Positions 40,525-48,079 of a stretch of DNA of 64,000 bases are shown piece by piece. Made by a program: the position numbers and the translations under genes. The DNA is from Planctomycetota bacterium (GTDB lineage Bacteria > Planctomycetota > UBA8742 > UBA2392), in NCBI GenBank assembly GCA_020638675.1, contig JACKID010000001.1:2914001-2978000 (forward strand), in the 5' to 3' direction. Position 1 is the first letter of the stretch; every line of letters starts with the position of its first letter. The notes beneath the pieces are model-generated. The model saw nothing but the letters and a program-made list of their open reading frames with translations. It was not told the DNA's origin and did no database searches.

Positions 40525-42513
40525 CTACTTCAGAATGCGGAACAGGTTGGAGAAGTCGTCCGTCCAGGGCGGCAGCTCGCGCGCATCCGGGTCGAGCTCG
40601 CCTTCCGGCAGGCGCGCGACGCCCGCTTCTGTCGGCGCGAGCAGCATCCAGTGCGCCTCAAGCGCGCCGGTGGTTTCGTCTTCAAGACTGATCACACGCT
40701 TCCAATGCCAGCCCTTCGCCCGGGCCGCCGCGACGATCACGGGCATCAGGTCCAGGTTGTGGTTGGTGATGTTCACTGCGATCACCCCGCCCGGTGCAAG
40801 ATGGCGCCGGTAAGCGTCAAAGGCCTCCAGCGTCAGCAGGTGTACGGGAACGGCATCGCTGCTGAACGCGTCGAGCGCGAGGACGTCGTACGCCTGCGCG
40901 TCTTCGCCCTCGAGCAACAGGCGACCGTCGCCGATGGTGACCTGCACCTCCGCGGGGCAATCCCGCAGGTAGCTGAAGTGTGCGCGGGCAAGCTGCTCTA
41001 CATCCGGGTCCAGCTCATAGAAGCGGAACACGTCCCCCGCATTGCCATAGGCCACCAGCGTGCCGATGCCAAGCCCGACAACCCCCACGCGCTTGCGCCC
41101 CGGCAGCCCGTTCAATGTCTGTCCAATGCCGCTGGTCGGCGAGAAATAGGTCGTGGCCAACGAGCGGCGCTCGTCCTGGAACTGCTCGCCATGTCGCACC
41201 GTGCCGTGCACGAGCGTGCGCAGCCCGTCCTTTTCAGAGACGCGCGAAACACCGAAAAAGGACCGGCGCGAATCCAGCGTATCGCGCAACTCGCGGCGCA
41301 GCGTCGTCGCCTGCTGGTCCCCCCACGCAAGCAGCATCAGCAGAATCACCACCCAGCCCCATCGCGGCCGAAAACGGTACAGCCTGCTTGACTTGTCAAC
41401 GGCAAGCGCGCCAAGCACCGCCAGCATGCTGAGCATCTGCCCGATCTCAAACTCCCAGTACATCGGGAAAACGTGTGGCACGATCACGCCGACAAACGCG
41501 CCTCCGGCCGCGCCGCCGCCCGCAATAGACAGATAGTAGCCGGTGAGCCGCGAAGCATGCGGGCGCAGCCGATACAACTCGCCGTGCACGCACAGGCACG
41601 CCAAGAACAACGCGACCGCGAACATGCCGACGCGAAGCGCGATGGGGATGTGGCCGACACTTGAGGCCGCCACGGGGAACAGAACGAACGAGCCCAACAG
41701 CGCGGGCAACATCAGCTTGCGCTTGGTCGCGCGTTCACTGCCGAACGCGACGATGAAACTCAGCAGGTAAAGCCCCAGCGGCAGCACCCACAAGAAAGGC
41801 GTCGGCGCGATGTTGATCGACATCTCGTTGGTGACCGCCATGAGCAGCCACACGCCGCACGCCCCCAGCGCAAACCAGAGCACGCGGTGCGCGACCGCGG
41901 CAGGCTCCGCCACTTCGGAGGCAGCAGCCACAGGCGGGGCGCTGCGGGCACGCCTCACGCCCGCCAACAACGTCGCCAGCGCAAACGCCCCGTAGCCGAC
42001 GGACCAGGCCCAGGCCTGTGCATCGCGTCCGACCCACGGCTCCAGTACGAACGGGTACGCCAGCAAGGCAACCAGCGAGCCGACGTTGCTCAGCGCGTAC
42101 AATCGGTAGATTCGCGGAGACTGCTGCGCACCCGCCAGCCAGGCCTGCAGCAGCGGCGAAGTCGCGGCGAGCGCAACAAACGGCACGCCGATCGTGCGCG
42201 CCAGCAGCCACAGAATTTCGAGTGCCGGATCGCCGCCCGCCGGCCGAAAAGACGCGTCGGGAATGATCGGCAGAAACGCCAGCCCGGCCAGCACGAACAG
42301 CCCGTGCACCACGGGCTGCAGCCTCGGCTTCAGCTTGCCCAGCAGGTGCGCGTAGCCGTAGCCCGCAAGCAGCGCGGCCTGGAAGAACAACAGCGCGACC
42401 GTCCAAACAGCGGGAGTACCGCCATACCACGGCAGGATGTAGCGGCCGATCAACGGCTGCACGATGAACAGCAGAAACGCCGCAATCAGGATGGTGGCCG
42501 CGTGCACAAGCAT
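40525..42513 (-). CDS. Membrane protein with spermidine-synthase-like methyltransferase domain
   Basis: 662 residues. The first 400 contain about ten hydrophobic segments (for example ATILIAAFLLFIVQPLIGRYI), like the transporter-type half found in fused MFS/spermidine synthase proteins. Residues about 440-640 form a SpeE-like Rossmann fold: RVGVVGLGIGTLVAYG, FYELDPDVEQLA, TIGDGRLLLE and YDVLALDAFSSDAVPVHLLT. The substrate is unknown, and it should not be called a true spermidine synthase. It contains one copy of the TTGACnnGTCAA palindrome. Confidence 0.85.
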   Translation of the reverse strand: MLVHAATILIAAFLLFIVQPLIGRYILPWYGGTPAVWTVALLFFQAALLAGYGYAHLLGKLKPRLQPVVHGLFVLAGLAFLPIIPDASFRPAGGDPALEILWLLARTIGVPFVALAATSPLLQAWLAGAQQSPRIYRLYALSNVGSLVALLAYPFVLEPWVGRDAQAWAWSVGYGAFALATLLAGVRRARSAPPVAAASEVAEPAAVAHRVLWFALGACGVWLLMAVTNEMSINIAPTPFLWVLPLGLYLLSFIVAFGSERATKRKLMLPALLGSFVLFPVAASSVGHIPIALRVGMFAVALFLACLCVHGELYRLRPHASRLTGYYLSIAGGGAAGGAFVGVIVPHVFPMYWEFEIGQMLSMLAVLGALAVDKSSRLYRFRPRWGWVVILLMLLAWGDQQATTLRRELRDTLDSRRSFFGVSRVSEKDGLRTLVHGTVRHGEQFQDERRSLATTYFSPTSGIGQTLNGLPGRKRVGVVGLGIGTLVAYGNAGDVFRFYELDPDVEQLARAHFSYLRDCPAEVQVTIGDGRLLLEGEDAQAYDVLALDAFSSDAVPVHLLTLEAFDAYRRHLAPGGVIAVNITNHNLDLMPVIVAAARAKGWHWKRVISLEDETTGALEAHWMLLAPTEAGVARLPEGELDPDARELPPWTDDFSNLFRILK
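41388..41399. repeat. TTGACnnGTCAA palindrome, copy 4
   Basis: TTGACTTGTCAA inside the spermidine-synthase-like gene. The minus-strand context GTTGACAAGTCAAGC (15 bp) is identical to that of copy 5 and encodes V-D-K-S-S in both. Confidence 0.7.
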
Positions 42514-42536
42514 GCGGCGAGTTTACCGGCGATTGC

Positions 42537-42929
42537 TCAGGTACGCTTGACGAACTTGAACGTGTGGCTGCCGATCACGACAGTGTCGCCGGGCTTCAGC
42601 TCGTACGAGCCCTCGATCTTGTCGCCGTTCACTTTCGTGCCGTTGCTGCTGCCTTCATCCTGGATGAAGAATTTCAGCCCCTTGCGCTGCACGCTGGCGT
42701 GGCGGCGCGAAGTCTTGGTGTCGCCGCGGATTACGAGGTTGCCGTCGCGGTCGCGTCCGATGCGAAAGATGTCGGTCACGATCTCATGGAACGCGGTGTC
42801 GCCGGAGGCCTCGATTTCCTCGAAGCCAAACTTGGCCGCACCCGCCCGCGTAGGATCAAGCTTCATCCCGGACGGAACGCCCGGGTGATCGGAAGAAAAG
42901 TCGTCAGTCGGTCCGCGACGAGATGCCAT
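42537..42929 (-). CDS. FHA-domain protein
   Basis: 130 residues. The FHA domain fills the C-terminal 95: FRIGRDRDGNLVIRGD, TSRRHASVQRKG and EGSSNGTKVNG are the phosphothreonine-binding signature residues (Gly-Arg, Ser-Arg-x-His, Ser-x-Asn-Gly). FHA domains bind phosphothreonine, so this is a likely reader of the kinases in this genome. The start is the ATG at 42929 with AGGGG 5 nt upstream. A second, distinct FHA protein lies just upstream on the same strand. Confidence 0.87.
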   Translation of the reverse strand: MASRRGPTDDFSSDHPGVPSGMKLDPTRAGAAKFGFEEIEASGDTAFHEIVTDIFRIGRDRDGNLVIRGDTKTSRRHASVQRKGLKFFIQDEGSSNGTKVNGDKIEGSYELKPGDTVVIGSHTFKFVKRT

Positions 42930-42987
42930 CTCATCCCCTGCCAGCAGTGTGATGTAAATCCCAGTTGTAAAACACGTACCCGGGATT

Positions 42988-43377
42988 CTATTCCACACGG
43001 CGCCGGAAGACGAATACCGTATTGCCGATTTCGACCTTGTCGCCGACGCGCAACTCGTGCGCGCCATCGATTCGCTTGTCGTTGACCAGCACACCGTTGC
43101 TGCTGCCCAGATCCTCGATCATGAAACTCACACCACGTCGCATCACGGACGCGTGTTTGCGCGACACGCTGGTATCGCCGGTGATCTGGATATGGCAGCT
43201 CTTGTCGCGCCCGATGACGAAATGATCCCCGAGCAGCGGATGCACCGATGCGTCGCGTCCGTCTGCGATCCTTACGAGCGTTGCGAGGGCCGGCGACTGG
43301 TGGGTGGGTTCGCCCTGTTCCTGCGTTGGCTTGGCGACTCTGTCGGTGCCGAAGTCCTGGTTGCCTTTTCGTGCCAT
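42988..43377 (-). CDS. FHA-domain protein
   Basis: About 129 residues, with the FHA domain in the C-terminal two thirds: FVIGRDKSCHIQI, VSRKHASVMRRG and DLGSSNGVLVND. A basic, Gln-rich N-terminal tail (RKGNQDFGTDRVAKPT) contains Thr residues that could themselves be phosphorylated. The start chosen is the ATG at 43377. An in-frame ATG 18 nt earlier with no clear ribosome site is possible, and a TACAAT box overlaps this region, so the message may be leaderless. It forms a pair with the FHA gene 58 bp downstream. Confidence 0.83.
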   Translation of the reverse strand: MARKGNQDFGTDRVAKPTQEQGEPTHQSPALATLVRIADGRDASVHPLLGDHFVIGRDKSCHIQITGDTSVSRKHASVMRRGVSFMIEDLGSSNGVLVNDKRIDGAHELRVGDKVEIGNTVFVFRRRVE

Positions 43378-43440
43378 ACGCGCATTGTACCCCATGCAAG
43401 CGCAATCGGCAAAGCTGGCGGATTTAGGCGTTTCGTTTCG

Positions 43441-43469
43441 TTGGTGCCGCACGCGCCGACCGGTATACT
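43441..43469 (+). promoter_or_regulatory. Sigma-70-type promoter of the SRPBCC gene
   Basis: TTGGTG and TATACT separated by 17 bp, ending 29 bp before the GTG start at 43499. AGGAG lies 6 nt before that start. Confidence 0.6.
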
Positions 43470-43498
43470 GGCACCCCTTCCTTTCACAGGAGTTGACC

Positions 43499-44065
43499 GT
43501 GGCTGACGACAAGAAAAAGAAAAAGTCCGGCGGCATCGGCAGCGTCATCAAGCTGCTGCTGGTGCTGATCGTGGTGGCTGTGGTCGCGTTCGTGGGCTAT
43601 GGGTTCACGCTGCCCTCGGCCTATCACTTCGAGCGCTCGGTAGTGATCGAGGGCGACGCTGACGACGTGCACGAATGGGTCGGCGACCTCAAGAAGTGGG
43701 ACGAATGGGGCCCCTGGCGCGACGAAGACCCCAGCATGAAGTACACGTACGGCGAAAGCACGACGCAGCAGGGCGACAAGATGAGCTGGACCGGCAAGGA
43801 CGGCTCGGGCTCGCTGACCTTCACCAAAGTGGACCCGGAAAAGGGCATCGAATACAGCTTCCAGTGGGAAGACTGGACGCCGAACCCGGGCGCCGTGACC
43901 TACGAGGAGATGGACGGCGGCAAGGTGAAAGTGACCTGGTCGATGAACGCCGATACCGGCAGCAACATCTTCACCAAGTACATGATGTCCTTCGGTGGCG
44001 ACATGATGAACGAGATGTTCGACAAGGGCCTCAACAAGCTGAAGACCAAGGTCGAGGCGAAGTAG
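43499..44065 (+). CDS. Membrane-anchored SRPBCC-family protein
   Basis: 188 residues: a short Lys-rich N-terminus (MADDKKKKKSGG), a membrane helix (about 16-40) and a START/SRPBCC-like domain beginning FERSVVIEGDADDVHEWVGD and continuing KWDEWGPWRDEDPSM, as in polyketide-cyclase/dehydrase relatives. Such domains bind hydrophobic ligands. The start is GTG, chosen because AGGAG lies 6 nt upstream. It is divergent from the FHA gene pair and followed by a terminator. Confidence 0.8.
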   Translation: MADDKKKKKSGGIGSVIKLLLVLIVVAVVAFVGYGFTLPSAYHFERSVVIEGDADDVHEWVGDLKKWDEWGPWRDEDPSMKYTYGESTTQQGDKMSWTGKDGSGSLTFTKVDPEKGIEYSFQWEDWTPNPGAVTYEEMDGGKVKVTWSMNADTGSNIFTKYMMSFGGDMMNEMFDKGLNKLKTKVEAK

Positions 44066-44083
44066 GCGGCAAGACAATCACCA

Positions 44084-44107
44084 CAGGGCGCGGCTTGCCG
44101 CGCCCTG
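44084..44107 (+). terminator. Intrinsic terminator
   Basis: Perfect 11-bp stem CAGGGCGCGGC with a TT loop, followed by CTTCATTT, after the SRPBCC gene. Confidence 0.8.
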
Positions 44108-44138
44108 CTTCATTTGCAACCCGCACACGTTCAGGTGC

Positions 44139-44501
44139 ATGAGCCTTCACAATGCCATCACCCGTCGACGTACGCCGAATTCGCGCAAGCGTCGTGAACA
44201 CCACAGAAAAGGCAGGAAATCGATCCGCTGGGGCAAGGGTCGGCTAAAGAAGTGGACCCGGTTCAAACAGAGAGTCAGCAGGCGTGAGCGACGAGCGGCC
44301 AAGCGTCAGCTACAGTTGCTTCGCCAATTCCGCGATGCGGACGCTGACACGGCCGGATTCAAGCAGGTTCGCCCCAAACGCAGGCACCTGCTGAGCTCAC
44401 TTCGGCCCGACGACATCCAGGACAAAGTGAGAAAGTTCCGCCACCGCATGCGGACGCGCAAGGCTGCAATGAAGGCCGCGCTTCGCCTTCTTGATGGATA
44501 G
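44139..44501 (+). CDS. Very basic small protein
   Basis: A 120-residue protein with about one third Arg plus Lys (RKRREHHRKGRKSIRWGKGR), no cysteine and no membrane helix. The composition suggests nucleic-acid or ribosome binding, but no family is recognised. AGGTGC lies just before the ATG. Its stop is directly next to the convergent hemE stop. Codon usage and GC are slightly lower than in neighbours. Confidence 0.6.
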   Translation: MSLHNAITRRRTPNSRKRREHHRKGRKSIRWGKGRLKKWTRFKQRVSRRERRAAKRQLQLLRQFRDADADTAGFKQVRPKRRHLLSSLRPDDIQDKVRKFRHRMRTRKAAMKAALRLLDG

Positions 44502-45536
44502 CTAGCGCGCGGACTTCTCGTGCACATAGTCGACCAGCGCCTTCACGTTGTCGACCGGGGTCTTGGGCAGGATGCCGTGCCCGAGGTTGAAGATGTGCCC
44601 GTCTCGGCCGGCCGCCGCGTCGAGCACCTCCTGCGCTTTGCCCAGCACCACGTCGCGCGGTGCGAACAGTGACACCGGATCCATGTTGCCCTGCACAGAC
44701 TTGGCGCCGACTTCCCAGCCGCGCTGCAGCGGCGTGTGCCAGTCAATGCCAAGCACATCCGGCTGCGCTTCCATCATGGCCGTCAGCAGCGTTGCCGTCC
44801 CCGTCCCGAAGTAGATCACCGGCACCTTGCCGCGCACCGCGCCGATGATGCGCTTCACATGCGGCAGCACGTGGGCGCGATAGTCGCCCGGGCTCAGGCA
44901 GCCGACCCATGAATCGAACAGTTGTACGGCGTTCACGCCCCATTCGATCTGCGCGCGCAGGTATTCGATGATCTGGCCGGAGAGCTTCTCCATCAGCACG
45001 GCCCACGCGCCGGGGTCGCTGTACATCAGCGTCTTGGCGTGGATGTAGTTGCGGGACGCGCCGCCCTCAATCGCGTAGGCCGCAAGCGTGAACGGCGCGC
45101 CGGCGAATCCGATCAGCGGGATGTCAACCGGCAGTTCGCGGCGGATGATCTCAATCGCGCCGCCGACAAACGGCATCGACTGGCGCGGGTCTTCTTCCTT
45201 GAGCGCATCAATATCGGCCGCCGTGCGCACCGGGTTGTGAATCTTCGGGCCTTCGCCTTCTTCATAGGAGAGTTGCAGGCCCAGCGGCTCCAGGATCGGC
45301 AGCAGGTCAGCGAACAGGATGGCGGCGTCCACACCAAGAATGCGCTGGGCGTCGAGCGTAACCTTGGCCGCCAGTTCCGGCGTCTTGCACAGACCCAGAA
45401 AGTCGGTCGTCGCCCGGACGTCGCGATACTCCTGCATGTAGCGCCCGGCCTGCCGCATCAGCCACACAGGCGTACGGTCCACCGGCTCGCCACGGCAGGC
45501 TTTCAGGAATCGCGAGTTGTTCAACGCATCAGTCAT
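44502..45536 (-). CDS. hemE: Uroporphyrinogen decarboxylase
   Basis: A 344-residue enzyme of heme biosynthesis that removes four carboxyl groups from uroporphyrinogen III to give coproporphyrinogen III. The N-terminal TPVWLMRQAGRYMQEYR is the UroD signature with substrate-binding Arg residues. AAILFADLLPILEPLG carries the catalytic Asp, and GFAGAPFTLAAYAIEGG is the second family signature. Length matches the family. It stands alone here without other hem genes. Confidence 0.95.
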   Translation of the reverse strand: MTDALNNSRFLKACRGEPVDRTPVWLMRQAGRYMQEYRDVRATTDFLGLCKTPELAAKVTLDAQRILGVDAAILFADLLPILEPLGLQLSYEEGEGPKIHNPVRTAADIDALKEEDPRQSMPFVGGAIEIIRRELPVDIPLIGFAGAPFTLAAYAIEGGASRNYIHAKTLMYSDPGAWAVLMEKLSGQIIEYLRAQIEWGVNAVQLFDSWVGCLSPGDYRAHVLPHVKRIIGAVRGKVPVIYFGTGTATLLTAMMEAQPDVLGIDWHTPLQRGWEVGAKSVQGNMDPVSLFAPRDVVLGKAQEVLDAAAGRDGHIFNLGHGILPKTPVDNVKALVDYVHEKSAR

Positions 45537-45601
45537 TAGGGGAACAATAGCTCAACTACTTCTGCCGCCAAGACGCCAAGGCCCGATACGCGTCGGCCTG
45601 C

Positions 45602-46150
45602 TTACTCGGGCTTCATCTCTGGTTCTAGGTCGATACCAAGCCCGTCGGCCAGGCGGTTGAGGTGATTAAAATATCCGATGATCTGGGCGGCGCTGACGAT
45701 CTGTTCTTCTGACCAGCCTGCGGCCTTCAGCGCCTCGACGTCCTCGCGCGCGCACTTTACGGGCGTCAACGTCAGCTTCTCGGCCCATTCGCACAGGGCC
45801 TTGTGCTGCTCGTCGAGCTTGCTGTTGCGGAAGCCTTCGAGAACTTCCTTTGCCAGCACGTCGTCACGCGACATCGCCGCCAGGTCTTCGGCGTGGGCCA
45901 GCGCTCAGTACACGCAGCCGTTGATCTTGCTGACGACCGTGGCCAGCAGCTCGCGTTCCCAGCGCCGCAGCGGCCCTTTGCCGTGCATCACGTTGGCGTA
46001 GAACACCATCGTGGCGTCAAGCGCCTCCGGCGTCAGCGACTGGATGCGCAGGATGTTGAAGATCTTGCCCGCGCGCGCCAGGCCCATGTCGTAGTGCTTC
46101 TTGACCAGCCCGTCAGCTTCTTCGGGTTTGACCTGCCGTACGTATGCCAC
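45602..46150 (-). CDS. Peroxidase-related AhpD-like protein, candidate selenoprotein (in-frame TGA)
   Basis: One continuous frame of 182 codons is interrupted only by a TGA at 45905-45907 (codon 82). The protein matches the carboxymuconolactone-decarboxylase/AhpD superfamily, peroxidase-related branch: RELLATVVSKINGCVY, TGA, ALAHAEDLAAM, and FNHLNRLADGLGI near the end. The family active site is Cys-x-x-Cys followed three residues later by His; here Cys79-Val-Tyr-TGA-x3-His86, so TGA replaces the second catalytic Cys. Homology continues cleanly past it. The start is GTG at 46150 with GAGG 5 nt upstream. Possible hairpins follow the TGA. The alternative is a nonsense mutation. Confidence 0.75.
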
Positions 46151-46263
46151 GTTCACCTCAGTCCCCACGGTAATCCGAATCCGCCCCACAATCACCGGGC
46201 AGGCGCACGTTTTGTTCGTGGCGCGGAGCATCGCGCCGTTGTGGTCCCAATTGCCCGGAATAC

Positions 46264-46287
46264 AATACCGACCAGTCAGTCGTTATT
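46264..46287. promoter_or_regulatory. Palindromic operator of the TetR-type regulator
   Basis: A 24-bp interrupted palindrome: AATAnCGAC, six bases, then GTCGnTATT. It ends 14 bp before the tetR start. Size and symmetry fit a TetR-family operator. It lies between the divergent AhpD-like gene and tetR and could control both. Confidence 0.75.
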
Positions 46288-46301
46288 GAGGTGGGGTCGC
46301 C

Positions 46302-46877
46302 ATGCAGGTTCTCGACGACGAAAAACGCAGACGCATTCAATCCGCCGCCGCGCGCATGTTCGCCAGCCGCCACTTTCACGAAGTCCGGCTTGATGACATC
46401 GCGGCCGAGGCGGGCGTCGGCAAAGGCACCGTCTACACCTACTTCAAAAGCAAAGAGGACCTGCACCTCGCCATCCTCTTCGACGGCTTTGTGGCGCTGG
46501 TGGACGGGCTGAAGTCCGAGCTTGAGGACGACTCCAAATCACCGGCCGAAGGCATTGAGGCAATCGTGCGCGGCATCGCCGACTATGCCTACGCGCACCC
46601 CCACGTGTTCGGGCTGATGCGGACTATGGAAGCGCGCGGCACCAAGCCGCCCAAGTGGATCGCGAAACGCAAAGAGTTGCTGGCATTAATCGAGCGCGTG
46701 ATCCGCCGCGGCGTCAAGTCCGGCGAGTGGCAGGACCCCCACCCGGAATGGACTGCCAATTACGTACCCGCGATGGTGCGCTCCGTGCTGCTGTTCGGCG
46801 CACCGCCAAAGAACGCGGAGACGCTGATCCGCCACACCGTACAGCTGTTGCTCAACGGACTTCAGAAGCACGCATGA
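46302..46877 (+). CDS. TetR/AcrR-family transcriptional regulator
   Basis: 191 residues with an N-terminal helix-turn-helix (DIAAEAGVGKGTVYTYFKSK) of the TetR family and an all-helical C-terminal ligand domain. It is the first gene of a three-gene operon: its stop overlaps the ATG of the HlyD-family gene by 4 bp. It probably represses this efflux operon by binding the palindrome just upstream and is released by a drug or toxic metabolite. Confidence 0.92.
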   Translation: MQVLDDEKRRRIQSAAARMFASRHFHEVRLDDIAAEAGVGKGTVYTYFKSKEDLHLAILFDGFVALVDGLKSELEDDSKSPAEGIEAIVRGIADYAYAHPHVFGLMRTMEARGTKPPKWIAKRKELLALIERVIRRGVKSGEWQDPHPEWTANYVPAMVRSVLLFGAPPKNAETLIRHTVQLLLNGLQKHA

Positions 46878-48076
46878 CACAGGAGAACGCGATGACCGAA
46901 GAACAACAGCCACCCGCGGAGCAGCCGGAGCCGGAGCCCAAAAAGCGCTCCAAGCGCACGGTCGCGCTGGTCGTGATGACGATCGCGCTGCTGATCGGCG
47001 CGGGCATCGGTGTTCCGTACTACCTGCACTCACTGGCCTACGAGACGACGGACGATGCGTTCCTCGAAGGCGACGTCGTGCCGTTGTCGTCGCGTGTTCC
47101 CGGCTACGTCAGCGCGATCAACGTGAAAGACAACCAGTGGGTCGAGGCCGGCACGATGCTGGCAGAGATCGACCCCACCGGCTTCCAGGTTCAGGTGGGC
47201 CTCGCAAAGGCAAACGTCGCGATCGCCGAGGCGGCCGTCGGCACGGCTGAGGCGCAGTTGGAATCCGCACGCAAGATGCTCGCGCAGGCCCACACCGACA
47301 TCGCCGTAGCGGAGGCAGACGCGAGCCAGGCGGCCTCAGAGGCCACGGTCGCGCAGACCCAGCTTGCCCAGGACCAGGCTGACCTCGCGCGCATCAAGCA
47401 ACTGTCCGAAACCACGGCCGTCAGCAAACAGCAGGTAGACCACGCGCAGGCCGCCGTGCACACGCGCGAGGCGCAGCTTGACGCCGCAAACCAGACGACC
47501 GCGATGAAACAGGCGGAAGTGAATCGCATGAAGGCAGCCGAAGGAGTTGCGGAAGGCGCAGTCGCCGAGCGCGCGTCACAGGTCGAGGAAGCGAAGCTGC
47601 GCGTCGATGCCGCCAAGGCGGAACTTGCGACGGCCGAGCTTGCACTTGCGCACACCAAGATCTGGGCACCGGTCGCCGGTACCGTGACCACGCGCGGGAT
47701 TGCCCTCGGGGCATGGGTGCAGCCAGGGCAGGTACTGCTGGCTGTGGTGCCGCCGGAAGTCTGGGTGGTCGCCAACCTGAAGGAAACGCAGCTCGCGAAC
47801 GTGCAGCCCGGCCAAAGCGTCGAGATCAGCATCGACGCCTATCCCGGCAAGACGTTTGCCGGGCACGTCGACAGCATCCAGCCCGGCACCGGCTCGCGCT
47901 TCAGCCTGCTGCCGGCGCAGAACGCCACGGGCAACTACGTGAAGGTCGTCCAGCGCGTGCCGGTGAAAATCGTGCTGGACAACCAGAATGAACTGAAAGC
48001 GCTTCACCTGGTGCCCGGCATGTCGGCCGTGCCCGAGATTGCGATCAAGAACATCCCGAAACCCGAACGCCGCTAG
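46874..48076 (+). CDS. HlyD/EmrA-family membrane-fusion protein
   Basis: 400 residues: a Pro/Lys-rich cytoplasmic tip, one membrane helix (about 36-55), a biotinyl-lipoyl-like half (VPLSSRVPGYVSAINVKDNQ), a long Ala/Glu/Gln-rich coiled-coil hairpin (about 105-245) and the second lipoyl half (TKIWAPVAGTVTTRGIALG). This is the EmrA/HlyD architecture, bridging an inner-membrane pump to the outer envelope. It partners with the MFS pump encoded 3 bp downstream. Confidence 0.92.
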   Translation: MTQENAMTEEQQPPAEQPEPEPKKRSKRTVALVVMTIALLIGAGIGVPYYLHSLAYETTDDAFLEGDVVPLSSRVPGYVSAINVKDNQWVEAGTMLAEIDPTGFQVQVGLAKANVAIAEAAVGTAEAQLESARKMLAQAHTDIAVAEADASQAASEATVAQTQLAQDQADLARIKQLSETTAVSKQQVDHAQAAVHTREAQLDAANQTTAMKQAEVNRMKAAEGVAEGAVAERASQVEEAKLRVDAAKAELATAELALAHTKIWAPVAGTVTTRGIALGAWVQPGQVLLAVVPPEVWVVANLKETQLANVQPGQSVEISIDAYPGKTFAGHVDSIQPGTGSRFSLLPAQNATGNYVKVVQRVPVKIVLDNQNELKALHLVPGMSAVPEIAIKNIPKPERR

Positions 48077-48079
48077 ACC

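Noticed and set aside
45602..45874. A separate 90-residue gene starting at the ATG after the TGA
   Set aside because: It lacks a ribosome site and starts inside the conserved AhpD active-site region; the upstream fragment is in the same frame and completes the family domain.
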